Positions 1 through 6,502 of a stretch of 47,788 nt of DNA are shown here, one piece after another. The stretch lies in IMG/VR virus record IMGVR_UViG_3300014914_000009, positions 1 through 47,788 of that record; one strand, given 5' to 3'. This DNA comes from a virus. The notes beneath the pieces were generated by a model, which saw nothing but the letters and a program-made list of their open reading frames with translations, was not told where the DNA came from and searched no databases. A program made the translations under genes and the position numbers. Each line of letters begins with the position of its first letter. Position 1 is the first letter of the stretch.

Positions 1-123
1 CAGCATATGCGCATGTGTCAAGCCACAAAGCCATGACCGGCAAAACGACTGACGATGAACAAAAGCGCTGGCTGCGTGCAGCTGAGATCATCCATGACGC
101 GCCAGTCTGGATCTCGGATCGCG
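1..123. repeat. Left copy of 123-bp terminal direct repeat
   Basis: These 123 bases are identical to the last 123 bases of the window (47666-47788). The helicase reading frame passes through the join without interruption. This is what an assembler leaves at the ends of a circular or circularly permuted molecule, so the window is a full genome closed at this point. A biological terminal repeat is less likely because the repeat lies in the middle of a gene. Confidence 0.95.
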
Positions 124-554
124 ATGACTGGACAACAACCACGCTCAAAGCCGATGTTGCCAGGCTGATCGAGGAACATGGTATCGAGTGGGTCTTGATC
201 GACTACGCCGGGCTGCTGAACGACCAGGCGGAATCAGAACTCGCGCGAGAGAAGATCATAAGCCAGCAGCTTGCGAGCATCGCCAAAATGGACATTGCAG
301 TTATCGCCGTTGAGACGCTCAATAAGCAGGGCTTCGGCGGCAACAAGACGCTCGCGGGCGTGCGGGGAAGCGTGCAAAAAGTTTATGACGCCGACGTTGT
401 GGCGTTTTTGGAACGGCAAGACGAGGAAAGCATGGTTCGGCATCTCAGGTTCACGAAGGCACGCGATGCCGATATGTATCTCAAGATACCGATGGTGCTC
501 AACGGCCCGGAAAAACGATTTGACCCGGCGATAGAAACCAGAGTGCAATTTTAG
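1..554 (+). CDS. dnaB: Replicative DNA helicase DnaB, C-terminal part (continues from 46957-47788)
   Basis: This is the 3' part of a DnaB-family helicase whose 5' part begins at 46957; joined through the terminal repeat the protein is 420 residues. The part here is the C-terminal half of the RecA-like ATPase domain. It has the Walker B-like segment VLIDYAGLL followed by a conserved Gln/Arg-rich DNA-binding and arginine-finger region ending near RVQF. DnaB is the ring-shaped helicase that unwinds the replication fork. It lies directly downstream of the replication initiator gene, the usual phage initiator-helicase pair. The frame is open from the first base; codons start at base 3. A strong ribosome binding site for the next gene overlaps its stop. 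Confidence 0.93.
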   Translation, partial: AYAHVSSHKAMTGKTTDDEQKRWLRAAEIIHDAPVWISDRDDWTTTTLKADVARLIEEHGIEWVLIDYAGLLNDQAESELAREKIISQQLASIAKMDIAVIAVETLNKQGFGGNKTLAGVRGSVQKVYDADVVAFLERQDEESMVRHLRFTKARDADMYLKIPMVLNGPEKRFDPAIETRVQF

Positions 555-562
555 GAGGCATC

Positions 563-733
563 ATGACAGAGCAAATTGTGTATAAAACACGCGAACAATC
601 GCGGCGGTACGCTATGCAGTATCGCATTGCGCAGCTGGAGGCACTTGTGCTTGTGCTGGCCGATGAGCTGGGCTATCGAGTCAAACGCGACGGCGATAAC
701 GGATGGCACCTGGAAAAGAAGGCTGAACAATGA
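563..733 (+). CDS. Small hypothetical protein, 56 aa
   Basis: A 56-residue protein with no recognised family. It starts 8 bases after the dnaB stop behind a near-perfect ribosome binding site (TAGGAGG, five bases from the ATG). It is basic at the N-terminus with a helical, Leu-rich middle, and no membrane segment is seen. Its stop overlaps the start of the next gene (ATGA), so the two are translationally coupled in the early operon that continues from dnaB. Function unknown. Confidence 0.7.
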   Translation: MTEQIVYKTREQSRRYAMQYRIAQLEALVLVLADELGYRVKRDGDNGWHLEKKAEQ

Positions 734-942
734 GTGAGTTTTGGGTGCCCGCTTATTCCGGCGACGATCCTTTGATCGGGCTATTTGCGACCGCAAGCAC
801 AGCCGCGCGCTTTGCGTTGCCATTGAATTATGTGGTTGTTGTAGGATCACATCTTGGCTTGTCGAACGATACCATTGGCCAGGCGATAAACCACTATGTT
901 GACAGAAGCCGGACGCTTGCAAAAACGGCAAGACTGAATTGA
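730..942 (+). CDS. Small hypothetical protein, 70 aa
   Basis: A 70-residue protein whose ATG overlaps the previous stop (ATGA). The middle is hydrophobic (LPLNYVVVVGSHLGL) and the C-terminus basic. The hydrophobic stretch is short and interrupted, so a buried strand is as likely as a membrane segment. I do not recognise a family. The tight coupling to its neighbours supports it being a real gene of the early operon. Confidence 0.65.
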   Translation: MSEFWVPAYSGDDPLIGLFATASTAARFALPLNYVVVVGSHLGLSNDTIGQAINHYVDRSRTLAKTARLN

Positions 943-950
943 GGCGCGGG

Positions 951-1271
951 ATGGACAAACTGAAAACGTATTACATGGTCGAAAACTGGAAACTGGATAA
1001 AGCGATTGCACAACGCGACGAAGCCCGCCGCTGGGCGCGTAAGCTAAAGCTGGAGCTGGATGTGGCACAGAGCGATGCAAAAAACGCGATCTCATGGATG
1101 AAGGAACATCGCGACAAATGGCGAGCCATAGAAGCAGACAAAGCCGAACTGCTGGCGATGGTGCGGGAGGCAAAACTAGAACTCAAGAAACAACTTGGCT
1201 ACTGCCCGTGGTATTTTGGCAACAATAGATACGCCCCCAACTGCCCATGGCTGAAGTGGAAGGAGAAATAA
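951..1271 (+). CDS. Coiled-coil hypothetical protein, 106 aa
   Basis: A 106-residue, highly charged, helical protein. Residues about 10-80 are rich in Lys, Glu, Arg and Ala with heptad-like spacing, as in a coiled coil. The C-terminus carries CPW and NCPW, two Cys-Pro-Trp pairs about 15 residues apart, which could bind a metal or form a disulfide. The ATG at 951 is preferred over an in-frame TTG at 939 because GAGGCGCGGG directly precedes it. No family recognised. Confidence 0.65.
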   Translation: MDKLKTYYMVENWKLDKAIAQRDEARRWARKLKLELDVAQSDAKNAISWMKEHRDKWRAIEADKAELLAMVREAKLELKKQLGYCPWYFGNNRYAPNCPWLKWKEK

Positions 1272-1366
1272 TGCCTCCCTGGTATTTGGCCCCGCTGACT
1301 GCGCTATGTGTCCTGCCGGTGTGCCTGGTGATCTGGGCGCTGCTGGCGTGGGCAGAGAGAGGATGA
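1271..1366 (+). CDS. Very small single-span membrane protein, 31 aa
   Basis: A 31-residue protein starting at the last base of the previous stop codon (TAATG) behind AAGGAGAAATA. About residues 4-26 form one hydrophobic segment rich in Leu, Val, Ala, Cys and Trp, followed by a short charged tail (AERG). It looks like a one-pass membrane peptide. Function unknown. Confidence rests on the ribosome binding site, gene overlap and membrane character. Confidence 0.55.
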   Translation: MPPWYLAPLTALCVLPVCLVIWALLAWAERG

Positions 1367-1370
1367 GACG

Positions 1371-1808
1371 ATGAAGTGGACTGTTGGCGAATATGAGGAT
1401 GATCCAGAAATGGGTTTCATTGGGCAACTTGGCGGCTCGGTATGCTTTGTGGATGAGATCCCAAAATGCAAGGCGTTGATTATTGTGGCTGCTCACAATG
1501 CCGAAATCCCAAGCGAGACACATATCGAAAACTGTTATGAAATTTTCGGATTGATGGAGCACGGCGGCGAAGAGGTTACAGTGAATTTGCAACCCGAGAT
1601 TGCCAAGCTGATCCACGACCTCGCCCGCGTGACAGCGGAGCGGGATGAGCTAAAGATGAAATCGCTGGAACAGAACGCGCTCATCTTGCACCTGCAACTT
1701 GTGCTTGCTGAGTTAGAGGAACGACATCCAGAGGAAAAACAATTTATCCTGGATATGGTTTATTCAGAGGATGTGGCAATCCGGCCTAGCGGCGATGGCT
1801 GCGAATAG
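1371..1808 (+). CDS. Hypothetical protein, 145 aa
   Basis: A 145-residue acidic protein. Residues 1-70 look globular, mixed strand and helix, starting MKWTVGEYEDD. Residues 75-125 form a long charged helix likely to be a coiled coil (ARVTAERDELKMKSLEQN). The start follows a GAGAGGATGAGACG leader 4 bases after the previous stop. No known domain recognised. The N-terminal half resembles short phage proteins of unknown role. Confidence 0.7.
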   Translation: MKWTVGEYEDDPEMGFIGQLGGSVCFVDEIPKCKALIIVAAHNAEIPSETHIENCYEIFGLMEHGGEEVTVNLQPEIAKLIHDLARVTAERDELKMKSLEQNALILHLQLVLAELEERHPEEKQFILDMVYSEDVAIRPSGDGCE

Positions 1809-1819
1809 AGGCGGTGGTG

Positions 1820-1843
1820 GAGGGCGGGGTCGCGCCCGCCCTC
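1820..1843 (+). terminator. GC-rich perfect hairpin between early genes
   Basis: A perfect 9-bp inverted repeat (GAGGGCGGG and CCCGCCCTC) with a 6-base loop, between the 145-aa gene and the 215-aa gene. No T-run follows, so it is not a standard intrinsic terminator. It may be an RNA stability, processing or attenuation hairpin. Confidence 0.5.
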
Positions 1844-1868
1844 GAAGGACTTATACACAGGAGAGTAC

Positions 1869-2516
1869 ATGACAACTGCCATCACGCCGACTAATGTCAA
1901 TCAGCTGACTGTCACCGAAATTGTCGACAAACTGATACCGAACATGGAAGCTGCTCTTGCGCAAGCGACCGACGCGCCAGAGGCAAACGAGATCCGGCAC
2001 CGCATTGGAGTTGTGGCAGACTATCTCAAGAGGCACATCCCGGCTGAGATCAAGGAGCGCAAAAAGCGCCTGCATGTTGCAAACAGGGCGAACCGTGTCT
2101 ACCTGGATGCCTGCCGCAAAGCCGGATCCTACTGGGACATCGCCGAAAAACACACTGGACGACCGCCGGAAAGCGTGACAAACCGCACGCTTTTGACTGC
2201 CGAACAGGCTGGATTTGCGTCGCGCAAGGACGCGCAAAGATGCGTGCAGGCGGCAAACGTGGACGATGAAGATTACCGCGTATGGCAGGAGCAATGCGAC
2301 CTGTACCAGCGACAATACACGCTGCACGGCCTGGTACAGCTATTCGCGACGCTCAACGGAGATGAGGTGGCCTTGACGATTGACGATTTGCTAGAGCGCG
2401 TGAAGGGCAACCTGGAGGATCTGCTGATAATGGCAAGTGATGACCCGATATATCCGCATGTGTACGATGCCTATACCGCTATCGTAACGGCAAGTGAGAA
2501 GAGGAGTAAGTCATGA
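1869..2516 (+). CDS. Hypothetical early protein, 215 aa
   Basis: A 215-residue, mostly helical protein starting behind CAGGAGAGTAC. The N-terminal 40 residues include an acidic Ala-rich helix. The centre (about residues 75-105, DACRKAGSYWDIAEKHTGRP) has a helix-turn-helix-like flavour, but I cannot assign it to a family. The C-terminal third is acidic and helical. It stands at the head of a tightly overlapping gene cluster that leads into the nuclease at 2635. Confidence 0.75.
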   Translation: MTTAITPTNVNQLTVTEIVDKLIPNMEAALAQATDAPEANEIRHRIGVVADYLKRHIPAEIKERKKRLHVANRANRVYLDACRKAGSYWDIAEKHTGRPPESVTNRTLLTAEQAGFASRKDAQRCVQAANVDDEDYRVWQEQCDLYQRQYTLHGLVQLFATLNGDEVALTIDDLLERVKGNLEDLLIMASDDPIYPHVYDAYTAIVTASEKRSKS

Positions 2517-2638
2517 ACCCCTGGATTGCAGCACTTATCGGATTTATGGCCGGTGGAACCTGCGGCGTGCTCATCATGGCGCTCATGTGCGCGGCCGGGC
2601 GCGTGTCGGATGCGGAGCGAAGGGCGCGCGGCGAATGA
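2513..2638 (+). CDS. Small membrane protein, 41 aa (DUF3789-like)
   Basis: A 41-residue protein overlapping the previous stop by four bases, with GAGGAGTAAG as ribosome binding site. Residues 4-27 form one Gly/Ala-rich membrane segment with small residues spaced as in packed helices (GFMAGGTCGVLIMALM), followed by a charged tail. Position, length and the G-x-x-x-G/MAL pattern recall the DUF3789 family of tiny phage membrane proteins. That match is from memory and uncertain. Confidence 0.6.
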   Translation: MNPWIAALIGFMAGGTCGVLIMALMCAAGRVSDAERRARGE

Positions 2639-2949
2639 AATCGCGCTCTAAAGGCCCGCGCCACGGAAAGCGCGACGCCAATCACAAGCAGATTTGCAAC
2701 AGCCTGAAGCTATACCCGTGGATCGTGGTATTCGACAGCGCCGATGTCGGCGGCGGGTTTCCTGATCTGGTTGTGGGCTGCACGCGCTCGCGCAAAATTG
2801 CGCTCGTTGAACTCAAAATGCCGGGCAACGAAGATGACCTGACGCCAGCCGAAGAAACATTCCGCAAGCTATTCACGCCATGGTACTACGTTTGCACTAC
2901 CGCAGACCAGGTTTTGGATGCAGTCGGATATGATGATTTTGCGATCTGA
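2635..2949 (+). CDS. VRR-NUC / PD-(D/E)xK nuclease, 104 aa
   Basis: A small stand-alone nuclease of the VRR-NUC group in the PD-(D/E)xK superfamily. The active-site residues are visible: Pro-Asp at 43-44 (GGGFPDLVVG), then Glu59-x-Lys61 (ALVELKM) after the expected spacing, and the family's LTPAE motif around residues 69-73. Such phage proteins cut structured DNA such as junctions during replication or packaging. The N-terminus is strongly basic. The start overlaps the previous stop (ATGA). It is the last gene before the promoter region of the Cas operon. Confidence 0.85.
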   Translation: MKSRSKGPRHGKRDANHKQICNSLKLYPWIVVFDSADVGGGFPDLVVGCTRSRKIALVELKMPGNEDDLTPAEETFRKLFTPWYYVCTTADQVLDAVGYDDFAI

Positions 2950-2984
2950 ATCTGCCATAGATATAGGGTGTTAAGCCAATTAAC
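2939..2984 (+). promoter_or_regulatory. Predicted promoter and palindrome ahead of the Cas operon
   Basis: A sigma70-like promoter can be drawn as TTGCGA (2939-2944), a 17-base spacer and TATAGG (2962-2967). An inverted repeat GTTAA-N5-TTAAC (2970-2984) sits at the expected transcription start, as an operator would. It precedes the small HTH gene at 3014 that leads the csf genes. Promoter strength is moderate (4/6 matches in each box), so this is a prediction. Confidence 0.5.
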
Positions 2985-3013
2985 GGCATCTTAGCGCCAC
3001 GAAAGCAATAAAT

Positions 3014-3253
3014 ATGGATAGTAAGACAAGCGACATACAGAAGCGCCTTAGAGCCGAATTAGCAAATGGCGAAACTTATGCAAGCCTTGGCCGGAAATAT
3101 GGCATAAATCGCGGCCTGATCTGGCAAATCGTCAATCGCGGCCATGAGCCTAAAGACCCTGAGATCAGGCGCAGGCTCGGCCTGGCACAGATCGTCGAGA
3201 TCCGGCTGCGGAGGGATGCGCGTGGGAGGTTTGCGAGTGATAAAACCAAATAA
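3014..3253 (+). CDS. Small HTH DNA-binding protein leading the Cas operon, 79 aa
   Basis: A 79-residue basic protein. Residues about 17-42 (NGETYASLGRKYGINRGLIWQIVNRG) form a classic helix-turn-helix: helix, Gly-Ile-Asn turn, recognition helix. The Arg-rich C-terminus (RLRRDARGRFASDK) could add DNA contacts. It is the first gene after the promoter-like region and overlaps the csf1 start by 17 bases, so it is cotranscribed with the Cas genes. An autoregulator of the operon is the simplest reading, but the operator assignment is inference. Confidence 0.75.
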   Translation: MDSKTSDIQKRLRAELANGETYASLGRKYGINRGLIWQIVNRGHEPKDPEIRRRLGLAQIVEIRLRRDARGRFASDKTK

Positions 3254-4076
3254 ATCCAAATTGGGAGTGTGCAGGATCTGCGGAAAACAAGCTACAGGCG
3301 ATGATTTCAATTCGTGGGCTCGTCCGACGTTCACCAACTGGGATGTATTATATCCCGGAGATATTATTTGCGAGGATTGTGCTTTCTGGTTTCAACAGAA
3401 ATCAACAGCGCTTCAGGAGAAAATGGGAAAAGATAAACCTCAGAAGATGCAGAATTACAGCCATTTTATTATTGATGGGGAGTGGATACCGCTATCCAAG
3501 AGTGACAAATCCAGGATGACAGAATTATTACTTGGCGATCCATTCCCGGAGTTAGCCGCGATTGCAGAAAGCGGTCAGAAACATATTGTTTTCAGAGCCA
3601 TTCGAAATCCACGGGGAAGCAAAGAGGGGTGGGTGCAATTTGAGGAGCAGTCAATATTCGTTGAGCCCGAAAAATTGCAACTCATTCTTGATGTAACAAT
3701 AAAGCTTTATGAAACATTCTCCAAAACAGAAATACAATCAGGCAAATATTCCAGTAATCGAATAATGAAATTTGGTTTGAAACGCTGGCAGAAATTTGAA
3801 GATCAAATCAAAGACTTGCGCGGAAGCAAGTTATTTGATCTTGCGATCTATTTGACGCAGAAAAGGAGTGAAGATGGAGACGACGAAGGAAGCAGCGAGC
3901 GAATTGCTGATGATTTTGTGGAGGGGGATACCGTCAGATTACAAAAGCCGCTATCGGATGTCGATTTGGGATCAATTCGAGAGTCAGATTCGCAGCGCAG
4001 CATACACAAGCAGTCTGAGCAAGTTCATCAATTCGATCTGTTTGAAGATGCAGGCGACTCTGGGGATCAACAATGA
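3237..4076 (+). CDS. csf1: Csf1, type IV CRISPR-Cas large-subunit-like protein
   Basis: This 279-residue protein is placed as Csf1, the Cas8-like subunit of type IV effector complexes. A treble-clef type zinc site is visible: C12-x2-C15 (CRIC) and C45-x2-C48 (CEDC). The rest is mixed alpha/beta. The GTG start at 3237 is chosen because GGGAGGT lies 6 bases upstream; an ATG at 3216 lacks a site. The last ~68 residues overlap cas11 out of frame and are acidic and low in complexity, so the conserved core probably ends near residue 212. Order csf1-cas11-csf2-csf3-cysH fits type IV-B. Csf1 sequences diverge strongly, so identity rests on the zinc site plus context. Confidence 0.82.
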   Translation: MIKPNKSKLGVCRICGKQATGDDFNSWARPTFTNWDVLYPGDIICEDCAFWFQQKSTALQEKMGKDKPQKMQNYSHFIIDGEWIPLSKSDKSRMTELLLGDPFPELAAIAESGQKHIVFRAIRNPRGSKEGWVQFEEQSIFVEPEKLQLILDVTIKLYETFSKTEIQSGKYSSNRIMKFGLKRWQKFEDQIKDLRGSKLFDLAIYLTQKRSEDGDDEGSSERIADDFVEGDTVRLQKPLSDVDLGSIRESDSQRSIHKQSEQVHQFDLFEDAGDSGDQQ

Positions 4077-4254
4077 TGACCGCGAACGCGCGGGGTATCT
4101 GATCGAACATCTGGATGATAAGCAAACGCTAAAACTACTTCGCGAGGAAACGACTCTATTAGTTCTGATGGTTCGGATCGCAAATCAAAAGCGCCGGGAA
4201 CAATTCGATCAAGCCAAGGCGGATAATCTCCCCTGGTTTGAGAATGGAGAATAG
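3874..4254 (+). CDS. cas11: Cas11-like small subunit of the type IV-B complex
   Basis: A 126-residue, apparently all-helical protein between csf1 and csf2, the position held by the small subunit Cas11 in type IV-B operons. Cas11 proteins form a helical 'belly' along the Cas7 backbone and have little sequence conservation, so the call is contextual. The ATG at 3874 has AAAAGGAG five bases upstream. It overlaps the csf1 reading frame by 203 bases in a different frame, and its end is 2 bases ahead of the csf2 ATG. Composition is Leu, Glu and Arg rich, without membrane segments. Confidence 0.75.
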   Translation: METTKEAASELLMILWRGIPSDYKSRYRMSIWDQFESQIRSAAYTSSLSKFINSICLKMQATLGINNDDRERAGYLIEHLDDKQTLKLLREETTLLVLMVRIANQKRREQFDQAKADNLPWFENGE

Positions 4255-4255
4255 C

Positions 4256-5233
4256 ATGCATACCTATGTTTTTGAAGGCACGATGACGGTTCTAACCAGC
4301 ATCAGCCATATCGGAGAAAGCTACGGTATTAACTCGCGGTTGCGCAGGGAGAAGATCGTGCAGCCGGATGGATCGGTCGAGGAAATTCCTGTTATCTCCG
4401 GCAACGCGCTACGCGGAATTTTGCGTGATCGCGGCATGTACCAGATGCTTTCTAGCCTGGGATATGGCATCAATCAGGATACAGGCGAGGTGGCCGGCTT
4501 GAGCCTGGCTGCGTTCTATTTCCTTTTCTCCGGCGGCGCCCTCACCAAGTCGACTCGCGGCCTGGATATTGATGAGGCCCGGAAATGGCGACGCCTCATC
4601 CCGCTTGTGGCGATTTTTGGCGGAGCGATGGGCAATCAGATCATGCCAGGCAAAGTCAAGATCGGCAAAGCAATACCAATTTGCCGTGAAACTGCGCATC
4701 TGATCCCAGAGCGATTTGTCAACGAGGATGATGTAAATAGCGTGTGGGAGTTTTGTCAGGAGGAAGCCTACACGAGGAGAGACGATGAGAAAAACGAGGC
4801 TTTGCGCCAACTCATCGCGCCAGAAGTGCGTGGTTTATTGGAAGCTGAGAGCAAAGCGAAACGAGAAAAGGCCAAAACGCTCGATGGCGATGTCGTAAAA
4901 GAAACTGGCCAGAAACAGCAAATGCGATACTATGTAGAAACTTTAGCCGCTGGCACAAGGCTGTTTTGGGACATAACCCTCGACGATGTGAACGATATTG
5001 AGTTTGATGCCTTTTGTGTGACGCTCGCTGAATTTGGAAAGCTGCCATACATCGGTGGGAAATCAGGCGTAGGACTTGGGAAAATCAGGATCAATTTCGA
5101 CAAGTGGATCAACATTGACCCAAGGCTTGCACCATCGGGATCAGAGATTGATGTATCGCTTGGTACAAAATATCAACAGCATCTTATAAAGCATGGTGAT
5201 GAAATACGGGAAACTCTCGATGGTCTCAAATGA
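4256..5233 (+). CDS. csf2: Csf2 (Cas7 family), backbone subunit of the type IV complex
   Basis: A 325-residue Cas7-type RAMP protein, the subunit that polymerises along guide RNA. Visible hallmarks are a first strand followed by SHIGE (residues 17-21), the strongly conserved Csf2 motif ISGNALRG (47-54) and the C-terminal glycine-rich RAMP loop GGKSGVGLGK (267-276). A charged helical insertion lies around residues 155-225. Length agrees with the family. The ATG at 4256 is chosen over upstream in-frame ATGs because GGAG precedes it by 6 bases. Its end overlaps the csf3 start by 14 bases. This is the most secure call of the operon. Confidence 0.92.
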   Translation: MHTYVFEGTMTVLTSISHIGESYGINSRLRREKIVQPDGSVEEIPVISGNALRGILRDRGMYQMLSSLGYGINQDTGEVAGLSLAAFYFLFSGGALTKSTRGLDIDEARKWRRLIPLVAIFGGAMGNQIMPGKVKIGKAIPICRETAHLIPERFVNEDDVNSVWEFCQEEAYTRRDDEKNEALRQLIAPEVRGLLEAESKAKREKAKTLDGDVVKETGQKQQMRYYVETLAAGTRLFWDITLDDVNDIEFDAFCVTLAEFGKLPYIGGKSGVGLGKIRINFDKWINIDPRLAPSGSEIDVSLGTKYQQHLIKHGDEIRETLDGLK

Positions 5234-5909
5234 TTACCAGCCTTTGCAAATCATGGCCAATCTGAGATCGCCAGTTGTTGCTGATGAGTGGCTGCCATTC
5301 GATGGACTGCTATTGTATCAATCCGTTAGGCGCGATCTTGGCCCACGGGATGTAACTATATCCGGCGCGTCTACATTGGCGCAGCCCAAGGGTGAAAAAT
5401 TGCGCGGAGGAAGATTACCAATTAAGATTGTGCATGCCAAGGATTGGTACTACAGATGCTCATGGGCCGAATGGGGGCCAAGCGCAGATGGGATAGATCA
5501 CTGGAATAAACGCTTCGACATGGCGTATTCCGAGCTGATTGATTTCGGGAAACGGCGCGGCGTCGTCAACCATAAAGCGGCAAAATATAAGGCGTATCAT
5601 ATGCCGATCTATTATAGATCAGCATTATGGGTGCGATGGTATTGCGTGGGCGATAAAGATAAGATTGAGCAACTGCTATCAACGATGACTCATATTGGCA
5701 AAAAGACAGCTCAGGGCTGGGGGCGAGTTATATTGCCCTGGCGAGTGAAGTCTGTTGATGAAGATTGGTCGATATGGAAAGATGGCGAGCTGATGCGCGG
5801 CATCCCGATCTATCACAAGCCCCGCGATTATTCAGGCAGGCGGGCCAACTATGGTATCAGGCCATCATATTGGGATCACCGTAACCAGATGGAGCTGGTT
5901 GTACCTTGA
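5220..5909 (+). CDS. csf3: Csf3 (Cas5 family) subunit of the type IV complex
   Basis: A 229-residue Cas5-like RAMP protein. The N-terminus has the ferredoxin-like first strand and 'spV..wLPFDGLLLY' pattern typical of Csf3, followed by a C-terminal glycine loop GKKTAQGWGRV (about residues 160-170). In the complex Csf3/Cas5 caps the 5' end of the guide next to Csf1. The ATG at 5220 lies inside the csf2 end, 14 bases of overlap; a second ATG at 5253 would remove part of strand one. Its stop overlaps the TTG start of the next gene (TTGA). Many aromatic residues, as in relatives. Confidence 0.9.
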   Translation: MVSNDYQPLQIMANLRSPVVADEWLPFDGLLLYQSVRRDLGPRDVTISGASTLAQPKGEKLRGGRLPIKIVHAKDWYYRCSWAEWGPSADGIDHWNKRFDMAYSELIDFGKRRGVVNHKAAKYKAYHMPIYYRSALWVRWYCVGDKDKIEQLLSTMTHIGKKTAQGWGRVILPWRVKSVDEDWSIWKDGELMRGIPIYHKPRDYSGRRANYGIRPSYWDHRNQMELVVP

Positions 5910-6502
5910 TCGTTGAAGATATTTACCGGATCGCCAAAAAGTCCGCCAAGTCAGCGGCCGCCAGGGGCTGCTATGCGATTTGCGATTCTGACCTGGATGA
6001 TATGATACAGAATGCGGCCATTGCTATCTGGCAAAGTAAGCCAGGTATGAGCAATGCTTATTACTTTGTAGCCGGGAAACGCAGCGCGTCCGCGTGGTTG
6101 ATATGGTGGAAATATGGAGCGACTAGAGACAAATTGCGCGGAATGCTCGATGAAATAGAGACGCCAATAAACATCTCCGCAATCGAGCGATGGGAAGAAG
6201 TCATTGCCAATGTTCGGCCACATCAGAAAAGCGGGCTGTCGCTGCAACAGCAAGAGGTCCTGCACAACATCTTTTGGCAAACACGTCGAAAGCATGGCTC
6301 AAAGGAAATTGCTGGGATACGTCGAGACATAGCCATCTGCAATGGTCTTGTGCGAGGAGATACAACGGCCGGAATAGCGCAGGAAATCGGATTGACAATG
6401 CAGAAGATCAATCGTTATCGCCAGGATATTCGGAAACGCCTAGAGAAATACATCAATGAAAAAGCAAATTGCTCTACTACATGCCAAAACCAAACGGCAT
6501 AA
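5906..6502 (+). CDS. Sigma-70-family-like protein between csf3 and cysH
   Basis: A 198-residue protein resembling a small sigma factor. Residues about 28-75 (DLDDMIQNAAIAIWQ... YYFVAGKRSASAWLIWW) match the helical pattern of sigma region 2. Residues about 150-190 hold a region-4-like helix-turn-helix (GIAQEIGLTMQKINRYRQDIRKRL). The start codon appears to be TTG, overlapping the csf3 stop by four bases. The C-terminal 15 residues overlap cysH. Proteins of this kind are not a standard IV-B component. It could drive expression of the operon, or be a DNA/RNA-binding accessory factor. Family assignment is moderate. Confidence 0.7.
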   Translation: MIVEDIYRIAKKSAKSAAARGCYAICDSDLDDMIQNAAIAIWQSKPGMSNAYYFVAGKRSASAWLIWWKYGATRDKLRGMLDEIETPINISAIERWEEVIANVRPHQKSGLSLQQQEVLHNIFWQTRRKHGSKEIAGIRRDIAICNGLVRGDTTAGIAQEIGLTMQKINRYRQDIRKRLEKYINEKANCSTTCQNQTA

